Source: an uncultured Oscillospiraceae bacterium
GTDB taxonomy: Bacteria; Bacillota; Clostridia; Oscillospirales; Acutalibacteraceae
DNA length: 18,744 nucleotides
Direction of reading: 5' to 3'
NCBI GenBank assembly: GCA_902489595.1
Contig: CABUAS010000031.1
Span: 1-18,744 of the forward strand
A model generated the notes under the pieces. It saw nothing but the letters and a program-made list of their open reading frames with translations. It was not told where the DNA came from and ran no database searches. Shown piece by piece: positions 1-7,322 of this stretch (position 1 is its first letter; every line of letters begins with the position of its first letter). A program made the translations under genes and the position numbers.

Positions 1-28
1 ATAAATTATTTTAAGGAGATTTATTGCT

Positions 29-418
29 ATGAAAGAAACACCGGTAAATAAAATTATGGAAAACACGCTCGAAAAAATGCGTGAAATGGTTGATGTTTCA
101 ACTATCATTGGTGATCCTATTACAACTGACGGAACAACGCTTATTCCTGTTTCAAAGGTTTCTTACGGATTTACAAGCGGCGGTACAGACCTTCCGTCAA
201 AGCAGAACGCTGAATTGTTCGGCGGCGGTGGCGGCGGCGGTATTTCCATCACCCCTGTTGCATTTATCGTTATCCAGAATGATAAAGTAAGAATGATGCA
301 GATTAATAATTATTCTTCATCTGCAGACCGTGCAATCGCTATGATTCCTGAGCTTGTTGATCAGATTTCTCAGCTTGTTAAGTCTAAGGACACCGAAAGC
401 GAAAAAGCAGCAGAATAA
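29..418 (+). CDS. ytfJ: GerW/YtfJ family sporulation protein
   Basis: A 129-residue protein that matches the GerW/YtfJ family in length and layout. It has a short helical N-terminus, then a block reading PVSKVSYGFTSGG, a glycine run (FGGGGGGGIS, about residues 65-74), then the hydrophobic strand ITPVAFIVIQNDKV, and a charged C-terminal tail. In Bacillus subtilis the family member is made in the forespore and is needed for normal germination; the biochemical function is not known. The start is ATG at 29, behind AAGGAGAT at 13-20. There is no signal peptide or membrane segment. The seven-glycine run is encoded by a near-repeat of GGC/GGT codons. It is followed by an inverted repeat at 425-456 before the dacF-like gene. 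Family assignment is confident; the role in this organism is inferred. Confidence 0.9.
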   Translation: MKETPVNKIMENTLEKMREMVDVSTIIGDPITTDGTTLIPVSKVSYGFTSGGTDLPSKQNAELFGGGGGGGISITPVAFIVIQNDKVRMMQINNYSSSADRAIAMIPELVDQISQLVKSKDTESEKAAE

Positions 419-424
419 TGGTTT

Positions 425-460
425 TAATCACCTGCATATATTTTAGCAGGTGATTATTTT
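425..460 (+). terminator. Terminator-like hairpin that covers the next gene's ribosome binding site
   Basis: TAATCACCTGC (425-435) pairs perfectly with GCAGGTGATTA (446-456), an 11-bp stem with a 10-nt loop, followed by TTTT. It lies directly after the ytfJ stop codon and could act as a weak terminator. Its 3' arm contains AGGTGA (448-453), the only plausible Shine-Dalgarno sequence for the dacF-like gene, so the hairpin would also hide that site. Confidence 0.6.
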
Positions 461-1511
461 GTTAAAGAGAATTGTTTGTGCTTTAGTTGCATTAATACTG
501 CTTGTGCCGTGTACTGCGTACGGCGCATATTCCTCTGCTTCATCGGCAATCGTTATGGATGCGGATACTTTTGAAATTTTGTTTCAGAAAAACATTTATG
601 AGGAAAGAAGTATTGCTTCCACCACTAAAATTTTAACATCTTATATCGCCTGTGAAAGCGGCAGGCTTGATGAAAAGGTAACTGTTACCGATGAAATGGT
701 AAATACTGTCGGCACTTCACTCGGTCTGCGTGTGGGAAATAAAATTACCCTTTATGACTTGGTTGTCGGTATGATGCTTGCCTCGGGCAATGATGCCGCA
801 AATTGCGTTGCCCTCTATCTCGGTGAAACGTTTGAGGGGTTTGCCGAGATTATGAATAAAACGGCGGCAGACATCGGTATGAAAAACAGTTATTTTGTTA
901 CTCCGTCAGGGCTTGATGAAAACAATCATCATTCTTCGGCGTACGATATGGCTTTGCTTGCTGCTAAAGCAATGCAAAACAAAATCTTTGCCGAAATCTG
1001 TGCTATGAAAAGCAAAGACGTAATGATAAGCGGCAAAAAGCAGATTATTTATAATCATAATAAACTTCTCTCTTTTATGGACGATTGTATCGGCGTAAAA
1101 ACAGGCTTTACAAAAAAAGCAGGCAGATGCCTGGTTTCAGCCGCAAAGCGAGACGGCGTTATGCTGATTTGTGTGACGCTGAATGATGCAGATGACTGGA
1201 ATGAGCATATGGCGCTTTATAATGAGTGTTTTGGTTATTACAGTTCTGCTCATTTTGAGGATAAATTAAGTTTAAATATTGTCGGCGCACAAAATAATTC
1301 GGTAAACGCTGTTTACAGTGCTGATTTGTCAGTTCTGAACAGTGAAAATACATATTCGGAAATATATTATTTTCCCATAATTTATGCCCCTGTAAATAAG
1401 GGCGATGAACTCGGCTTTGCCGTTATAAAATATAAAGATAAGGAAATTTCAAGAGTGCCTATTCTGGCAGATGAAAGTATAGAATATTATGGCGAACAGC
1501 AACTTAGTTAG
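459..1511 (+). CDS. dacF: D-alanyl-D-alanine carboxypeptidase, DacF/DacB-like
   Basis: A serine peptidase (family S11, low-molecular-weight penicillin-binding protein) that removes the terminal D-alanine from peptidoglycan stem peptides outside the membrane. From a TTG start at 459 it has 350 residues. It carries a signal peptide (hydrophobic core ALVALILLVP, likely cleaved near AYG-A) and all three active-site motifs: SxxK as STTK at 54-57, SxN as SGN at 109-111, and KTG at 214-216. The C-terminal ~90 residues resemble the beta-rich PBP5 C-terminal domain. Start choice: an in-frame GTG at 450 has no ribosome binding site, while TTG 459 follows AGGTGA by 5 nt; no ATG lies close enough to keep the signal peptide. 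The 3' end overlaps rluB by 23 bp, which suggests translational coupling. Nearby sporulation genes make a cortex or sporulation role plausible, but that is inference. Confidence 0.9.
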   Translation: MLKRIVCALVALILLVPCTAYGAYSSASSAIVMDADTFEILFQKNIYEERSIASTTKILTSYIACESGRLDEKVTVTDEMVNTVGTSLGLRVGNKITLYDLVVGMMLASGNDAANCVALYLGETFEGFAEIMNKTAADIGMKNSYFVTPSGLDENNHHSSAYDMALLAAKAMQNKIFAEICAMKSKDVMISGKKQIIYNHNKLLSFMDDCIGVKTGFTKKAGRCLVSAAKRDGVMLICVTLNDADDWNEHMALYNECFGYYSSAHFEDKLSLNIVGAQNNSVNAVYSADLSVLNSENTYSEIYYFPIIYAPVNKGDELGFAVIKYKDKEISRVPILADESIEYYGEQQLS

Positions 1512-2238
1512 ATTACAGAAATTTATGGCAGACTGCGGTGTTGCCTCAAGGCGCAAAAGCGAAGAACTGATTGAGGCAGGCAGGGTAAAGGTCAACGGTC
1601 ACGTTGCTCATATCGGCGACAAAATTAATCCTAAAAAAGACCTTGTAACCGTAAGAGGCAAAAAGATTAATTCAGTCGGCAGAAATTATTATATTATGCT
1701 CCATAAGCCAAGGGGTTATGTCACAACCGTGTCAGATGAACTCGGCAGAAAGACCGTTATGGATTTAGTGGGCGACGTTAAGGCAAGAATTTATCCTGTC
1801 GGCAGACTTGATAAGGATTCCGAGGGATTGCTTCTTTTAACAAATGACGGCTCATTTGCAAATGCAGTATCACACCCGGGGCATAGCTTTGCAAAGGTTT
1901 ACCGTGTAACTGTCAGACCGTCGGTTGACGATGAAATTCTTTTTAAATTGCGAAACGGCATTGAAATCGACGGTAGAAAAACTGCGCCGTGCGATGTTAA
2001 TGTTATTACGCAGGAGCCGGGCAGGGTAGTGCTTGAGTTTGTTTTGCGAGAGGGAAGAAACCGCCAGATCAGAAAAATGTGCGAGGCGGTAAATCTTCAG
2101 GTGGCAAGACTTAAAAGAATTTCGGTCGGTTCATTGAAACTCGGTATGCTGCCGCAGGGAAAATGGCGTGAACTTACGGATAATGAAGTAAAAAAACTTC
2201 TTCGTTCTGCCGAAAAGCAGACAGAAATAATTGAATAA
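1489..2238 (+). CDS. rluB: 23S rRNA pseudouridine synthase, RluB/RsuA family
   Basis: A 249-residue RluB/RsuA-type enzyme that converts one uridine of rRNA to pseudouridine; in Gram-positives this form normally modifies 23S rRNA. It has an N-terminal S4 RNA-binding domain (RLQKFMADCGVASRRKSEEL, ending in GRVKVNG), the family block PRGYVTT, the catalytic motif GRLDKDSEGLLLLTND whose Asp is the nucleophile, and the closing REGRNRQIRKMCE segment. The length is normal. The ATG at 1489 lies inside the end of the dacF-like gene with only a weak GAAAG upstream, so translation probably depends on ribosomes finishing the upstream gene. Downstream is a GGAGGG/CCCTCC hairpin followed by a T-rich run. 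Family certain; exact target uridine not visible from sequence. Confidence 0.92.
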   Translation: MANSNLVRLQKFMADCGVASRRKSEELIEAGRVKVNGHVAHIGDKINPKKDLVTVRGKKINSVGRNYYIMLHKPRGYVTTVSDELGRKTVMDLVGDVKARIYPVGRLDKDSEGLLLLTNDGSFANAVSHPGHSFAKVYRVTVRPSVDDEILFKLRNGIEIDGRKTAPCDVNVITQEPGRVVLEFVLREGRNRQIRKMCEAVNLQVARLKRISVGSLKLGMLPQGKWRELTDNEVKKLLRSAEKQTEIIE

Positions 2239-2273
2239 AATTCAGCATTTCCGTGATGATTAGAAATGTTATA

Positions 2274-2303
2274 GGGGAGGGTATACGTGCCCTCCTGCTT
2301 TTT
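2274..2303 (+). terminator. Terminator hairpin after rluB, resembling the local repeat family
   Basis: GGAGGG (2276-2281) pairs with CCCTCC (2290-2295), extended by a G-U pair, then GCTTTTTATA. The sequence AGGGGAGGG...GTGCCCTCC resembles the dispersed palindromic unit at 8500-8528, so this terminator may derive from that repeat. Confidence 0.6.
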
Positions 2304-2358
2304 ATATAAAATATATTTTATTATTAATAAAACTTTAACATAATAATTTAAAAAAATG

Positions 2359-2387
2359 TTGTAATTATAAATGTAAAGTGTTAAAAT
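2359..2387 (+). promoter_or_regulatory. Sigma-A promoter of the carboxyltransferase operon
   Basis: TTGTAA (2359-2364), a 17-bp spacer and TAAAAT (2382-2387), with transcription expected from about 2394. It lies 59 bp upstream of the GTG start of the first operon gene, in a very AT-rich gap. No riboswitch-like fold is seen in the short leader. Confidence 0.6.
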
Positions 2388-2445
2388 ACAAAAGAATGGA
2401 TATTTATACCTATAAATATTTTCAAAATTCAAGGAGGATAAATTA

Positions 2446-3765
2446 GTGAGCAATCTTACTGTTAAAGATACACAGGCTCGTAAAAGACTGGCATCTTTAT
2501 TTGATGACGGTGTTTTTACCGAAATTGATGCTTTTGCTAAATCTGCAAACGGCGATGCCGAGGCAGTAGCAGGCTTCGGTTCAGTAAACGGAACTTGTGT
2601 GTATGCTTTCTCACAGGATGTTACTGCTGATTCAGGTGCAATCAGCGTTGCCCAGTGTGCAAAGTTAAAAAAGGTTTATGATATGGCAATGAAAACAGGT
2701 TGCCCTATTGTCGGAATTTACGATTCTAACGGTTTAAAATTAACTGAGGGCTTTGAGGCGCTTAATTCTTACGGCGAAATTTTAAAGGCTTCGTCATCTG
2801 TTTCGGGTGTAGTTCCTCAGATAAGCATTATTGCAGGCGCTTGCCTCGGCACAACAGCCCTGATGGCAAATATGGCAGATGTTGTTGTTGCAGTTGAAGA
2901 TGCTGATTTTTATGTAACTGCTCCAAGTGAGGTTACTGCCGCTGAAAGTGCAAAAGCAGGCACGGTTGATGTTCTTGCAAAGGATTTTGATGAGGCTGCT
3001 TCAAAAACAAGAGAACTTATTTCTCTTCTTCCGTCAAACAATCTTGATGCAGTTCCTGTTTTTGATTTCACTGCACCTGATGTTTTTGCAGATGAAAATT
3101 CAGACGCAATGGCAGTAATTAACGCCGTTGCAGATGCAGGCAGTGTAATTGAGATTAAAAAGGATTATGCCAAAAACGCTGTAACCGCACTTGCAACGGT
3201 TATGGGTTCAACAGTTGGATTTATTTCGTATGACGGCAACAATCTTTGCCCGAACTGCGCTTATAAGGCTGAGGCGTTCATTAAACTTTGTGACGCTTAT
3301 AATATTCCGATTGTAACATTTGTCAATGCAAACGGACTTGTCAAGGGAAAAGAAAATCAGATGCTTATTGCCGCTACAAAACTCACTTCGGCTCTTGCCT
3401 GTGCAACCTGCCCTAAAATTTCTGTAGTAACAGGCAGTGCGGTCGGTGCGGCTTATATTGCTCTTGCAGGCAGAGGCGCTAATGCCGATGTTGTTTATGC
3501 GTGGGATACTGCCGTTCTTTCACCGCTTGAGGTTGAAAGTGCGGTTGCATTCCTTTATAATGATCGCCTTGCAAAAGGCGAAAGCAGAGAAGCACTTGCC
3601 GCTGAATATAAAGAAAGCCTTGCTTCTGCATTTACCGCAGGCGCTTGCGGTGCAGTTGATGATATTTTTGTTCCTGCCGAAACAAGGGCAAAGGTTATTG
3701 CCGCTCTTGATATGCTTGCAGGCAAAAGAGAAACTACGCTTCCGAGAAAGCATTCTGTTAAATAA
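2446..3765 (+). CDS. Acyl-CoA carboxyltransferase subunit (MmdA / transcarboxylase 12S-like)
   Basis: A 439-residue protein of the crotonase-like carboxyltransferase superfamily (AccD/PccB/MmdA), which moves CO2 between carboxybiotin and an acyl-CoA. Both halves of the fold are visible. The N-half has YDSNGLKLTEGFEALNSYGE (residues 92-111), matching NDSGGARIQEG...GYGEIF of the family. The C-half has KISVVTGSAVGAAYIAL and NADVVYAW. It is about 70 residues shorter than typical family members (~510), with the N-terminal lead-in trimmed. The oxyanion-hole glycine pairs look altered: GACLGTT at 131-137 and SAVGAAY at 331-337, where relatives have GG. The start is GTG 2446, 8 nt after AAGGAGG (2431-2437). 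It is first in an operon with a biotin carrier and an OadA/5S subunit, so it is likely the CoA-side carboxyltransferase. The acyl-CoA substrate cannot be told from sequence. Confidence 0.82.
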   Translation: MSNLTVKDTQARKRLASLFDDGVFTEIDAFAKSANGDAEAVAGFGSVNGTCVYAFSQDVTADSGAISVAQCAKLKKVYDMAMKTGCPIVGIYDSNGLKLTEGFEALNSYGEILKASSSVSGVVPQISIIAGACLGTTALMANMADVVVAVEDADFYVTAPSEVTAAESAKAGTVDVLAKDFDEAASKTRELISLLPSNNLDAVPVFDFTAPDVFADENSDAMAVINAVADAGSVIEIKKDYAKNAVTALATVMGSTVGFISYDGNNLCPNCAYKAEAFIKLCDAYNIPIVTFVNANGLVKGKENQMLIAATKLTSALACATCPKISVVTGSAVGAAYIALAGRGANADVVYAWDTAVLSPLEVESAVAFLYNDRLAKGESREALAAEYKESLASAFTAGACGAVDDIFVPAETRAKVIAALDMLAGKRETTLPRKHSVK

Positions 3766-3780
3766 TAGGAGGATAAACGA

Positions 3781-4149
3781 ATGAAAAGATATACAATTAC
3801 AGTTAACGGTACAGCATACGATGTAACAGTTGATGAGGCAAACGGCGCAGCACCTGCTCCTGCAGCAGCACCCGCAGCCGCTCCCGCTACTCCTGCACCT
3901 GCACCAAAGGCAGCACCGGCTCCTGCGGCTCAGGGCTCAGTTAAGGTTGAAGCACCTATGCCGGGCACAATCCTTGATGTAAAAACTTCAAACGGCGCTT
4001 CTGTAAATGCAGGCGATGTTCTCTGCATTCTTGAAGCCATGAAAATGGAAAATGAAATTGTAGCTCCTCAGGCAGGCACGGTTGCATCTGTTTCGGTTGC
4101 AAAAGGCGACAGTGTTGAGGCAGGTCAGGTTATTATTACATTAAACTGA
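3781..4149 (+). CDS. Biotin carboxyl carrier protein (transcarboxylase 1.3S / decarboxylase gamma-like)
   Basis: A 122-residue biotin carrier that shuttles a carboxyl group between the two carboxyltransferases of this operon. It has a short N-terminal strand region (about 1-20), a flexible Ala/Pro linker (about 22-50), and a C-terminal biotinyl/lipoyl domain with the biotinylation motif EAMKMEN, the biotin-bearing lysine being K88. The family PMPG turn lies at 59-62. The ATG at 3781 follows AGGAGG (3767-3772) and lies 15 bp after the upstream stop codon; the next gene starts 12 bp after this one ends, so all three genes are in one operon. Length and layout match the small biotin subunits of oxaloacetate and methylmalonyl-CoA decarboxylases and of transcarboxylase. 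Confidence 0.93.
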   Translation: MKRYTITVNGTAYDVTVDEANGAAPAPAAAPAAAPATPAPAPKAAPAPAAQGSVKVEAPMPGTILDVKTSNGASVNAGDVLCILEAMKMENEIVAPQAGTVASVSVAKGDSVEAGQVIITLN

Positions 4150-4161
4150 TAGGAGTAGACT

Positions 4162-5559
4162 ATGGCTAAAATTGGTATTACCGAAACTGTTCTGCGTGAT
4201 GCGCATCAGTCTTTGATTGCAACACGTATGAGAACAGATGAATTTTCGGATATTCTTGAAAAAATGGACAAAATCGGCTATCATTCACTTGAATGCTGGG
4301 GCGGTGCAACGTTTGATTCCTGCCTTCGTTTCCTTAATGAAGACCCGTGGGACAGACTTCGCCTCATTCGTAAAAAATGTCCGAATACAAAGCTTCAGAT
4401 GCTTTTCAGAGGTCAGAATATGCTTGGCTACCGCCATTATGCCGATGACCTTGTAGATTATTTTGTTAAAAAGAGTATTGATAACGGCATTGATATTCTT
4501 CGTATATTTGATGCGCTTAACGACGTAAGAAATCTTGAAACTGCTATTAATGCCGCTAAAAAGTACGGCGGTCACGTTCAGGCTGCGATTTCTTACACAA
4601 CAGGTCCTGTTTTTGATATTGATTATTACTGCAATTATGCAAAACAGCTTGAAAATGCAGGCACAGATTCAATCTGTATCAAGGATATGGCAGGCCTTTT
4701 AACGCCTTACGGAACTTATGACCTTGTTAAAGCGCTTAAAGAAACAGTTAAAGTTCCGATTCAGCTGCATTCTCATTACACCTCGGGTCTTGCATCTATG
4801 GTTCAGTTAAAGGGCATTGAGGCAGGCGTTGATGTTATTGATACTGCTATGAGCCCGCTTGCTATGGGCACATCTCACCCTGCTACGGAATCTATGGTGG
4901 CCGCTCTTCAGGGCACTGAGTATGATACGGGACTTGACCTTAAAGCATTAACTGAAATCCGTGATTTCTTTATGCCTCTTCGTGAGAAATATATCAAAGA
5001 GGGTCTGCTCAATACGAAAATGCTCGGTGTTGATGCAAATACTCTGCTTTATCAGGTGCCGGGCGGTATGCTTTCAAATCTGCTTAATCAGTTGAAGCAG
5101 GCAGGCAAAGAAGATAAGCTTGAAGAGGTTCTTGCCGAAGTACCGAGAGTTCGTAAGGACAGCGGTTATCCTCCGCTTGTTACTCCAACTTCTCAGATTG
5201 TCGGCACACAGTCTGTTTTCAATGTAATTATGGGCGAGCGTTATAAAATGGTTACTAAGGAATTCAAGGATATGGTAGCAGGCAAGTACGGTAAAACGCC
5301 TTGTGACATTGACCCTGAATTCAGAAAGAAAATCTGCGGTGACGAGCCGATTATCGACTGCCGTCCTGCCGATTTGCTCAAGCCCGAACTTGATACTTTC
5401 AAAGATCAGATTGCTGAATATTATGAGCAGGAGGAAGATGTTCTTTCTTTCGCACAGTTTGATCAGGTTGCAATTAAATTCTTCCAGCAGAGAAGAGATA
5501 AAAAGTACAACCTCGATGGCAAACACGACGATATTGAATCAAAAGTTCATCCGGTATAA
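4162..5559 (+). CDS. oadA: Pyruvate/oxaloacetate carboxyltransferase (OadA / transcarboxylase 5S-like)
   Basis: A 465-residue keto-acid carboxyltransferase that moves CO2 between oxaloacetate and biotin, giving or using pyruvate. The TIM-barrel signature is clear: TETVLRDAHQS near the N-terminus with metal ligand D13, IKDMAG with the lysine expected to be carbamylated at K174, and LHSHYTSG with metal-binding H203 and H205. The length corresponds to barrel plus C-terminal helical domain without a fused biotin domain, which fits the separate carrier gene upstream. ATG 4162 follows AGGAGT. It is the last gene of the operon and ends just before a strong terminator. No oadB/mmdB membrane beta subunit follows, so the product may be part of a soluble transcarboxylase, or of a decarboxylase whose beta subunit is encoded elsewhere. 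Confidence 0.92.
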   Translation: MAKIGITETVLRDAHQSLIATRMRTDEFSDILEKMDKIGYHSLECWGGATFDSCLRFLNEDPWDRLRLIRKKCPNTKLQMLFRGQNMLGYRHYADDLVDYFVKKSIDNGIDILRIFDALNDVRNLETAINAAKKYGGHVQAAISYTTGPVFDIDYYCNYAKQLENAGTDSICIKDMAGLLTPYGTYDLVKALKETVKVPIQLHSHYTSGLASMVQLKGIEAGVDVIDTAMSPLAMGTSHPATESMVAALQGTEYDTGLDLKALTEIRDFFMPLREKYIKEGLLNTKMLGVDANTLLYQVPGGMLSNLLNQLKQAGKEDKLEEVLAEVPRVRKDSGYPPLVTPTSQIVGTQSVFNVIMGERYKMVTKEFKDMVAGKYGKTPCDIDPEFRKKICGDEPIIDCRPADLLKPELDTFKDQIAEYYEQEEDVLSFAQFDQVAIKFFQQRRDKKYNLDGKHDDIESKVHPV

Positions 5560-5569
5560 TATGTATTTT

Positions 5570-5593
5570 AGGAGGGCATACGCCCTCCTTTTT
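5570..5593 (+). terminator. Rho-independent terminator of the carboxyltransferase operon
   Basis: AGGAGGGC (5570-5577) pairs perfectly with GCCCTCCT (5582-5589) over a 4-nt loop and runs into TTTTT. It lies 10 bp after the oadA stop codon. Confidence 0.88.
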
Positions 5594-5628
5594 GTTGCCT
5601 TTTTGTTTTACTTATGTTATTGTATAAC

Positions 5629-5657
5629 CATACGGGCAATTCGTGAATTGCCCTTAC
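5629..5657 (-). repeat. Palindromic intergenic repeat unit, reverse orientation
   Basis: GGGCAATTC (5634-5642) and GAATTGCCC (5645-5653) form a 9-bp perfect stem with a 2-nt loop. Read on the minus strand the unit starts GTAAGGG and ends CCCG, the same frame (GTAGGG...CCCG) as the plus-strand units at 5694, 5727, 7161, 7201 and 8500. Confidence 0.65.
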
Positions 5658-5693
5658 AAAAAAATGAATGAATTATAAATAATGTTTGGCTAA

Positions 5694-5722
5694 TCGTAGG
5701 GTAAGGTCTCTGTGTTCTCCCG
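5694..5722 (+). repeat. Palindromic intergenic repeat unit, GTCTC type (degenerate)
   Basis: Begins TCGTAGGG, contains GGTCTCTGTG and ends CTCCCG. The two arms are imperfectly complementary. It is closely related to the units at 7201 and 8500, which share the GTCTC(T/C)GTG centre. Confidence 0.6.
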
Positions 5723-5726
5723 TTAA

Positions 5727-5753
5727 GTAGGGGTCGATGCCTTCATCGACCCG
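5727..5753 (+). repeat. Palindromic intergenic repeat unit, GTCGATG type
   Basis: Begins GTAGG; GGGTCGATG (5731-5739) pairs perfectly with CATCGACCC (5744-5752). Nearly the same unit recurs at 7161-7189, on the far side of the gene that follows. Confidence 0.7.
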
Positions 5754-5783
5754 TTAATTAATAATATGTAAGGATACAATACA

Positions 5784-7166
5784 ATGAGAAAATCCAACAA
5801 AACAAGAAAAAAGACTGACGCAGATATTCAAATCATTGAAAAAATGAAAGAGTGCATAAATAGATATTCGTCTGCTTCAAATTTAATTAGAAACGTTGAA
5901 TTTGAAGAATTGGCTGATAAGGATTCATTAAGATTTTCCTGCAAAATTGATTTCGGTGATTTTGAGGAAACTGTCGTATATTATTCGGCAATGCTTATGA
6001 CAGAACATATGATTGATGCCGAGTTTGTGTATAAAAATTCGTCTTACATTTATACCTTTTATGATATTTTCAATTTGTTTGATATTGATGATTTTAATCT
6101 TTATTACGCAAGAGATATGCTTTCTTGTGACGATGTTGAAAAAATCATTAATGATATTTTTAATGCAACAGAAAAATATTATAATTATATTGAAAAAGCA
6201 GGAACATCTGAATATCTGCCGACACTTATAAAGAATTATGAAACTGATATGACAGCCGTTATGGGTGGTAATGACTGGAAAGGCGAGGAAATATATGACC
6301 CCTTTATATTACCATTTAATCACCCGTATTTTTCAGTTTATGATGGTCGGATAACACTTAAATTACACAAAAAGTTGCAAAAAAGAAATTCAAAGGGAGA
6401 ACTTGAACTTATTTATGAAAAACGTCTGCTGAAATATCTTGAGAAAGGTCTAAAGAATGAAAGAAAAGAAGTAACAAATAAAGCAGATTTTTCAAAATTA
6501 TATAAGCGAAAAACAGTTTTGATTTATACTTCGCTTTTTTTGATTGTGTTTGCAGTCTGCATGTTTCTTGAGTATATTATTCATTCGGCAATTTTTAAAG
6601 GCGCAGAAGTTTATTTGTCTTCGATTTCTTTGTTCGGTATTCAATTTTTCCTGCCGTACGAGCTCACTCTCGGTTCTCTTATGACTTCGTTATGGGTTAC
6701 CTTTGGTGTTGGTGTGTCTTTCGGGGGTAAAATTATATCTAAAGCAATGCCTGATGATTTTAAAGTTTCTGCACGTGCAAAATTTGAAAAGGATACTTGG
6801 GGTAAACTTAAATTTAAACCTTTAAAAGCTTTATTGTTTATATTTGTATTTGTTGTTACTGCACTTTCATTTGTGTGCGGTTTTATAGATATTGGTTATT
6901 ACGATGACCATGTTCGTTTTATTAATAAGTCTTTTAATTATGCAGATGTTCAGTATGAGAATTTACAGATATATAAAATCAAAGGAGAAAAAGGCAGTAA
7001 TTATGAATATGAAAATGCTTATGCAGTGTCTGACGAAAATACAGGTTATTATTTTGAATTAGGCGAGGTTGATCCGAACGGAAAAACTCAGAAAAAATTA
7101 AATGAAATAGCCGAGCAATATAACATAGAAATTATTGTAATTGAATCAATTAATGATTTATCGTAG
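5784..7166 (+). CDS. Unknown membrane protein with a large N-terminal cytoplasmic region
   Basis: I do not recognise this 460-residue protein. Residues 1-240 are charged and hydrophilic, rich in Tyr, Asp and Glu, with a very basic start (KSNKTRKK). Hydrophobic segments that look like membrane spans follow at about 244-267, 278-292, 295-315 and 348-368, and a hydrophilic tail of ~90 residues ends the protein. There is no signal peptide and no enzyme motif I can name. The start is ATG 5784 with AAGGA about 10 bases upstream. The gene is visibly more AT-rich than its neighbours and uses many AAA, AAT and TTT codons. It stands alone, bracketed by two pairs of palindromic repeats (5694-5753 and 7161-7227), and its stop codon TAG is part of the downstream repeat. 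This looks like a separately acquired gene. That it is a gene is quite sure; function unknown. Confidence 0.75.
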   Translation: MRKSNKTRKKTDADIQIIEKMKECINRYSSASNLIRNVEFEELADKDSLRFSCKIDFGDFEETVVYYSAMLMTEHMIDAEFVYKNSSYIYTFYDIFNLFDIDDFNLYYARDMLSCDDVEKIINDIFNATEKYYNYIEKAGTSEYLPTLIKNYETDMTAVMGGNDWKGEEIYDPFILPFNHPYFSVYDGRITLKLHKKLQKRNSKGELELIYEKRLLKYLEKGLKNERKEVTNKADFSKLYKRKTVLIYTSLFLIVFAVCMFLEYIIHSAIFKGAEVYLSSISLFGIQFFLPYELTLGSLMTSLWVTFGVGVSFGGKIISKAMPDDFKVSARAKFEKDTWGKLKFKPLKALLFIFVFVVTALSFVCGFIDIGYYDDHVRFINKSFNYADVQYENLQIYKIKGEKGSNYEYENAYAVSDENTGYYFELGEVDPNGKTQKKLNEIAEQYNIEIIVIESINDLS

Positions 7167-7189
7167 GGGTCGATGCCCTAATCGACCCG
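7161..7189 (+). repeat. Palindromic intergenic repeat unit, GTCGATG type, supplying a stop codon
   Basis: Begins TCGTAGGG; GGGTCGAT (7167-7174) pairs with ATCGACCC (7181-7188). The TAG at 7164-7166 inside the repeat is the stop codon of the preceding membrane protein gene. It is near-identical to the unit at 5727-5753. Confidence 0.7.
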
Positions 7190-7200
7190 CAAAAAAATTT

Positions 7201-7234
7201 GTAGGGTAGGGTCTCCGTGCCCTACCGTCTTTTT
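7201..7234 (+). repeat. Palindromic repeat unit, GTCTC type, with terminator-like T run
   Basis: Begins GTAGG; GGTAGGG (7205-7211) pairs with CCCTACC (7220-7226) around TCTCCGTG, then GTCTTTTT. It could terminate transcription of the membrane protein gene. A degenerate fragment (TCATCGACCGT, about 7247-7257) follows. Confidence 0.65.
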
Positions 7235-7322
7235 ACCAAATGCGCTCATCGACCGTAAAAGTGTAATTTATCACACATAATTTATAACTTAATAATCTTT
7301 TTAGTAATATTGTCATTTGCTG

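Noticed and set aside
208..245. Glycine-codon run in ytfJ as a slippage switch
   Set aside because: Glycine-rich turns are normal in this family and the codons vary (GGC/GGT), so phase variation is not supported.
5303..5671. 122-codon plus-strand frame across the end of oadA
   Set aside because: It is out of frame with oadA, whose motifs and codon pattern are clear, and it runs through the terminator at 5570-5593.
5629..5753. CRISPR array
   Set aside because: The repeats differ from one another, spacing is irregular, each is itself a hairpin, and no cas gene is present.
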